Positions 59,501 to 64,000 of a stretch of 64,000 nt of DNA are shown piece by piece. Position 1 is the stretch's first letter. Every line of letters starts with the position of its first letter. The stretch lies in assembly GCF_040807025.1 (NCBI RefSeq), contig NC_090942.1:76179987-76243986 (forward strand), in the 5' to 3' direction. The stretch is from Struthio camelus (lineage: Eukaryota > Chordata > Aves > Struthioniformes > Struthionidae). Under the pieces are notes generated by a model. It ran no database searches. It worked only from the letters and a program-made list of their open reading frames with translations, and had not been told where the DNA came from. The position numbers and the translations under genes are program-made.

Positions 59501-62500
59501 ATTAAAAAGCTACAGTAAAAAGCCCCAAGCAGTCCATTGTTAAAAATAAGGCAGAAACAAAACAAAATCAAATAAAACTGGTCCCCAAACTATTTCTGGG
59601 CCTTGAATTGGCTCATATCTTTACAGCTAGAGCCTGAAAATATTCAAACTTGGGTTTAAATTTCATTACTCAAACTTAAGGTAAAGTTATGTTCTAAGCT
59701 GGTACCGGCAGGATCCCATCGTGCTATTACAGGTTCTTCAAAATATATCACGTTGTCAGAAAGCTTAAGTGTGATCCCTATTGGTGGATGTGTGCCATCT
59801 TCAGGCTCTTCTGATTCTGGGGGATATGGATAAGCCTCCAATCCAACATCAAGTACCTTTGGTAAGACAGGAAGAAAAAAGACAGCTAAAATATTTTAGT
59901 TAGTTAGAAGATGCAATACCTAGTCAGCTGTGGCATTACCTAAAATGCATATTAATATTTAAAGACTGTTAGTAGTAATGATTTGCTAACATTGCACATT
60001 TACAACAAATATTTTGTCTTTATCTGCCTTCTAAAGCTTTCACTGCCTCTTGTTTGGCTTTTAACAAACATTAAGGTGAAACGCAGCCTAATACGGAAAT
60101 TGGTTTAAGATCTGCTGCAATACTCACGCCCTTCATGGAATTTACAATGTGGAAGCCTGTAGAAGGGTGACTAAAAATAGGCCTTTGAACCCCTTACGTG
60201 CTGTGGTGGCCCCTTTAAGCCAGTACCACACCGTAGGTGTAGTCATTTCTGAATAGATCCAAAGGCTCCAAACATCCAAGAGCACCTGAGAGGAAAGCGC
60301 AGTTATTGCGCCAGTTTGGCCACACAGTGTCAAAAGGCATAGACGAGGTCACATGCAATTGGTACTGCAGTTTTGTGTCCCTAGCTGGGAACGACAACCC
60401 CCATGCCTCTCTAGCTGAACACAATCTTGCTTTCTTGGGCTGTATGTTACCTCTGTGAATTTCACTTATTAATGGTTTTAGCTGCACAATTAAAAAAACA
60501 AAAACAAAAAAAAAACCCGCTGTGATATAGGTTAATGCTGCATCAGGCACCACAAGTGGGAAAACTAAGACATGCTGGCTGTACGCCACAAGCATCTTGC
60601 AGAGCCTGGAACCGAACTGAAAATAACTTTGTTACCCTCCATCTTTAAGTGATTCTTTCACATAGGAAAAAGTAAGGCCTTCTCTCTTAGCTTGTACTTC
60701 AGCAGTCACCTTTAAGAGCATTTTCCAACACAATGCTATAAAACAACTGTGCTGGCCGTGCTGATGAGCACTGATCAAGCACAGAGCTCTCTGCGTGCAT
60801 GCTGACTTGTTTGCCTCTGACTGCTCTGAAAATTGGCAAGCGTAGCTGAAAAAGCATGATTTGAAAACTTAGTCTGTAAGCTCACTGCTTAGGAAATTAG
60901 CACGTGTACACCCTGTAGCGACACACCTCAGAACAGCTGTCCAGGATGATGGGAGGAAGACTGCATGAGGTGTAATATGCTTACTCACTTACCTCCACCA
61001 TACTCCAGTTCTTGATTTCTTTAGCCCGAGGTGGGAGCTGTAGCACATCAATATGGTACACACCACCCACTGGTACAAACTGTCGCAAATCAACAATATT
61101 TTCATCCGTTATCTCTTCGTCCTTTTCACTGATCTCTGCCTGCATCAGTGGAATCTGAACTAAATAATAACAACATGAGTTAGCTCACTCAGTGCTTAAA
61201 TTAACACAGTAAAATTTTGTATCTATCTAGCGCTAGTATTTTTTGCATTTGCACAGAAAGCCTGCGTGTGAAGGGCTTCACCTTCTGTAGTATTTCAGCA
61301 CCATCTAGTGGTGTTCCACAAGCCTTTTAACAATTAACGAGGGAGAAAAAGGATATTTGGACAATGAAAAAAACCTTTCGTTTTGGTACCGAGGTTTTTA
61401 AAAGATTAATTTCTGCTCTAATTTTGTAGTCAATTCAAAATGCATCATTCAGGTTCAGCATTAAACTGAGCAAATGAATCCATCACTAACCATAGAAGAA
61501 TTTCACAAGTACACAAGACTAGATTCTGGCCTGGGCCAATAAGGCTGTACTGTCATTAAAAAGGCGAGGCAAATAATAATAAATAATAGAAAGAGGTAAG
61601 GCAAGGGAAACACAAGCCACATGCTGAAGGTAAGAAAGACAGAAAATATTTAGGAACAGCAAAAGGGGCTTAATGTGTGAAACAAAATTTTCACAGAAAA
61701 TTTTTACATTACAAAGATAATTTGTAATATTATTTTTGGATGTATTTATATATATAAAAAACATCATATATTAAATAGATAGATATTGTATAATACACAC
61801 ACACACACTTGTACATATTTATTTGTTTTACCCAATTAACTGAAAAATGTTGATACAAAGCACCAATGACATGAACAGAATGCCTAAACATGTTTTCTTA
61901 AAAATATATATATATATATATAAAAGGAATTGTACTGGATGTTACAGAAAGAGAAAGCAAGTTATTTTTAAAAAGATCAAAAAAGTGTTCAATAATGTAA
62001 AAATAGCTACTGTAAATATTATAAAAATTACATTTTAAGAAGGGAGATGATCTGAACAAACTACAAATATCTACGCAAGTTATCTTCAAGTTTTTTTTTT
62101 TTAAAAGAGTGCTGTTAATTTTATCTTAATGCCCGATTTGTTTGCACTTATTAGCATTACATAGAACTTCTACTCTACTGTATTCACAGAAGATAGATTT
62201 ACAGGAAGTAAAAAAATTTTTATTACCAGCTATGGTGGTGGTTTGCACTTGAATACACTTTTAATAATAACATTTTAAAAAAATATTTAAATGCCTTCAA
62301 AAAAAAAAAAAAACAAACACTAGATGCCCTCCCAAGGTAAATTAACTTTTTAACATTTGTTCAACAAAGTTAAATTCAGAGAAGAACCTGTAGTAGTTCC
62401 TGCTGTTTTCCCTGTTGTTGCATTCCTGATTTTGCTCTTCTTTTTTCTCTTCTACATGGCCACCTGTTTTCACCGAATTTGTGGAAACTTTCAAACTCCA

Positions 62501-63509
62501 TTCTGAAATTTGGTTGAATGGGCTTGCAAATCATTAGCATGCCAGCCACAGCATGATTTCATCAGCCTCCTCTCCTTATAAAGGTAAGCTTGAAGACATA
62601 CATGTATAATTATTGCATTTCTGGGCACACACATGTTAGATAATACTAGAGTAGGGATTTTTCAAAGCCTTACAGAAATAAAATAGCAAATCCCACTGAA
62701 TGATGCCTAAGTCCTTTATACACTCGTGAAAACTACCTTGTTTCGATAGCCTTTAGGTAGCAGTCTGAGGATTTGGTTACTGGGACTGTGCATAGCAAAC
62801 AGTTCTTTCAAAACAAGCACCAGGCTGTACAGTTCAGCCAGTCTAGGATGAATAACTTGCAGTCATTTTATTTAAGACGGTACTAAAAAAAAACTCGTCG
62901 CCTTATTAAATCGAAGCACACCACAACACTGAAGATATTTGTAACTTATGGAGGCCAGATAAACAGTTTTAGCTCTTGGGAGGAAGGCCTCTTTTAGCAA
63001 AGTACTTCAGCATGTATCTTTGTTTAAGCACACGTTTAAGTAAAACTCAGTAATACCTACAGGACCTGAGCGCTCATCATTATGCACAATTGATTCATTA
63101 CCTTCTAGAGGAGTCACTCTCACCAAACAGACTGGCAGATTTATAAAGATAGTCTGTCTCAAATACCCATAAACACTCAGATTGCAGGGACAAAATCCAT
63201 CTTCCTACCTATACTTTTTCTCTCCCCCCGTTTAACAATCATTAATAGAAATGTCAACGAAACTAAGTGTTATCATGACAGCAACATATTTATAATCTTT
63301 GTTCCATTCATGTAGAGATCTATATAACAATGTTTCCCTAAGTAACATATAGCATTTAGAATAAATAATTTTGCAATGCTGCACATAAAAACTAAACAAA
63401 TACCTTGTGATAGTATGTCAAAGATTTCTGATTTCTTCTCAATTTCCTCTTCTGTCTTCTCATTTATATCAGCTATGTTATGGGTACTTCCTTCGAAAGA
63501 GCTAGCACT
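56265..63509 (-). CDS. DNAI7: Dynein axonemal intermediate chain 7 (CASC1), C-terminal part, 5' exons beyond the window
   Basis: This is an axonemal protein, the homologue of Chlamydomonas IC97/FAP94, associated with inner-arm dynein I1 and needed for normal ciliary beating (family knowledge). Seven exons on the minus strand, 63509-63404, 61159-60993, 59856-59706, 58908-58694, 57995-57828, 57607-57494 and 56540-56265, join in phase to 398 residues with stop. The full human protein is about 716 residues, so roughly the N-terminal 45% lies beyond 64000. Recognisable blocks are VGGVYHIDVLQLPPR, ITLKLSDNVIYFEEP, ITV-type FEMDAFYTIALLQDAHLNMP, QMALVASAFAFGWSKWN and the C-terminal VYQLLLATRVLTYS. 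IRAG2 is tail-to-tail beside it, as in mammals. Confidence 0.93.
57494..57607 (-). CDS. DNAI7: DNAI7 exon
   Basis: The exon has 114 bases, 38 residues APLVEVRAYQQMALVASAFA then FGWSKWNLESGEEQVVLK. The acceptor is GCATTACAG and the donor GTTTGT. Confidence 0.93.
57828..57995 (-). CDS. DNAI7: DNAI7 exon
   Basis: The exon has 168 bases, phase 0-0, including LTGKWMTPVHLTVVLKKAGI and NIFPGAYSHSYVCVNKK. The acceptor is TACAACAG and the donor GTGAGG. Confidence 0.93.
58694..58908 (-). CDS. DNAI7: DNAI7 exon
   Basis: The exon has 215 bases, including GKQWQTDGISNVTYEKDTGN, VTFEMDAFYTIALLQDAHLN and MPYQAWEL. The acceptor GATGAAG, after a long T-rich tract on this strand, is chosen over AAACAG eight bases on because only it keeps phase. 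The donor is GTACAG. Confidence 0.92.
59706..59856 (-). CDS. DNAI7: DNAI7 exon
   Basis: The exon has 151 bases, including AYPYPPESEEPEDGTHPPIG and ITLKLSDNVIYFEEPVIARW. The donor is GTACCA, leaving G to be completed by GC of the next exon. Confidence 0.93.
60993..61159 (-). CDS. DNAI7: DNAI7 exon
   Basis: The exon has 167 bases, including VDLRQFVPVGGVYHIDVLQL then PPRAKEIKNWSMVE. The acceptor is TATTTAG and the donor GTAAGT. Conserved CASC1 segment. Confidence 0.93.
61797..61922. repeat. AC and TA microsatellites in DNAI7 intron
   Basis: A short (AC)n tract lies near 61797-61808 and a (TA)n tract near 61905-61922, in the intron between the 63404 and 60993 exons. The surrounding sequence is very AT-rich and carries no gene. 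Confidence 0.75.
63404..63509 (-). CDS. DNAI7: DNAI7 exon (most 5' one in window)
   Basis: The exon has 106 bases, starts in phase 0 at an acceptor TTTTTAG and has donor GTATTTG. It encodes SASSFEGSTHNIADINEKTE then EEIEKKSEIFDILSQ. It is acidic, low in similarity, and accepted because phase and splice sites fit the next exon. Confidence 0.78.
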
Positions 63510-64000
63510 CTAAAAAGCAAAAGACATTTTTTCACTAGGCAGAGATAGACATGTTTTAAAAAAAAAAAAGGGGGTATCATCTCCTTCAAAGCAACAGCCC
63601 AAGGAAAAACAGTTCAGTTCCATCCCTGCAGCAAGATTTGCACAGATCTTGCTATAGGGTCAAGGTTTTAGTATAGGACTATCAGGATTGAATCTACAGA
63701 GAAATCATTTTTAGCTAGCTAACTCTTTAGCTTTAGAACTGCATAAGTACCTGGAGATAAACATGTAATAATTACTTCATTTACACAACAAATTCCATCT
63801 TCAAGTACCACACAAGCATTTATAACCTTTTTAGCAGTGCGTGAACACAAATGCTAGGTTTATGCTGACTTTGCAGCTAGCAGACTGACACAAAGAAAAC
63901 TTAAGCCCAGACTGACCTCAAAGCCATAATAAAATTGTGCCAAAAACCATACTTGCAGACTTAGCTTATGTCTTGCTCATGATATTTATTCTCTTTCTCA
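63510..64000 (-). other. DNAI7: DNAI7 intron running out of the window
   Basis: No exon was found upstream of the 63509 acceptor within the window. The sequence is AT-rich and unremarkable, with an A12 run near 63559. Confidence 0.55.

Overview
This window is vertebrate nuclear DNA, most likely from a bird, or otherwise another sauropsid. The evidence is spliced genes with GT/AG introns, vertebrate-specific gene families, AT-rich introns, worn relics that look like CR1 LINE 3' ends, and few recent repeats. There are no prokaryotic-style operons, CRISPR arrays, insertion sequences, recognisable tRNA or rRNA genes, or viral genes. All gene models were made by reading both strands by eye, checking splice sites and carrying the reading phase from exon to exon. 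I had no transcripts or database searches.

Left part (about 1-6420, minus strand): a complete spexin gene (SPX), a secreted neuropeptide precursor. Six coding exons give 117 residues: a signal peptide, then RR, the 14-residue spexin peptide, then GRR, then a C-terminal propeptide ending in NW.

6423-16932: a gene-poor spacer of about 10.5 kb between the 5' ends of SPX and IRAG2. It holds old interspersed-repeat relics and presumably the promoters and 5' UTR exons of IRAG2, which I could not fix.

Centre (16933-55831, plus strand): IRAG2 (LRMP/Jaw1). I traced about 36 coding exons whose phases join into one open frame of about 1,344 residues. In order these give a Ser-rich N-terminus, a KASH5-like degenerate EF-hand domain, a long coiled-coil rod, an acidic linker, the conserved IRAG/Jaw1 coiled coil, a Ser/Arg-rich segment, one C-terminal membrane helix, and a short lumenal tail ending in PPPV, as in KASH proteins. 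This is more than twice the length of the familiar mammalian lymphoid form (about 540-555 residues).

Right part (56265 to beyond 63509, minus strand): the 3' seven coding exons (398 residues) of DNAI7 (CASC1), an axonemal inner-dynein-arm-associated protein. Its 5' exons lie beyond the window. IRAG2 and DNAI7 are tail-to-tail, with stop codons only 433 bp apart and poly(A) signals that nearly coincide. The IRAG2-DNAI7 neighbourhood matches human 12p12.1 (IRAG2, DNAI7, ETFRF1, KRAS). SPX directly beside IRAG2 does not match the human order as I remember it.

The three genes share no evident pathway: one is a secreted peptide hormone, one an ER/nuclear-envelope tail-anchored protein, one an axonemal protein. 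I found no new biological system. The most useful observations are the long EF-hand/KASH form of IRAG2, a possible intronic-polyadenylation isoform of it, the intact spexin peptide with its last codon split by an intron, and the interlocked 3' ends of IRAG2 and DNAI7.
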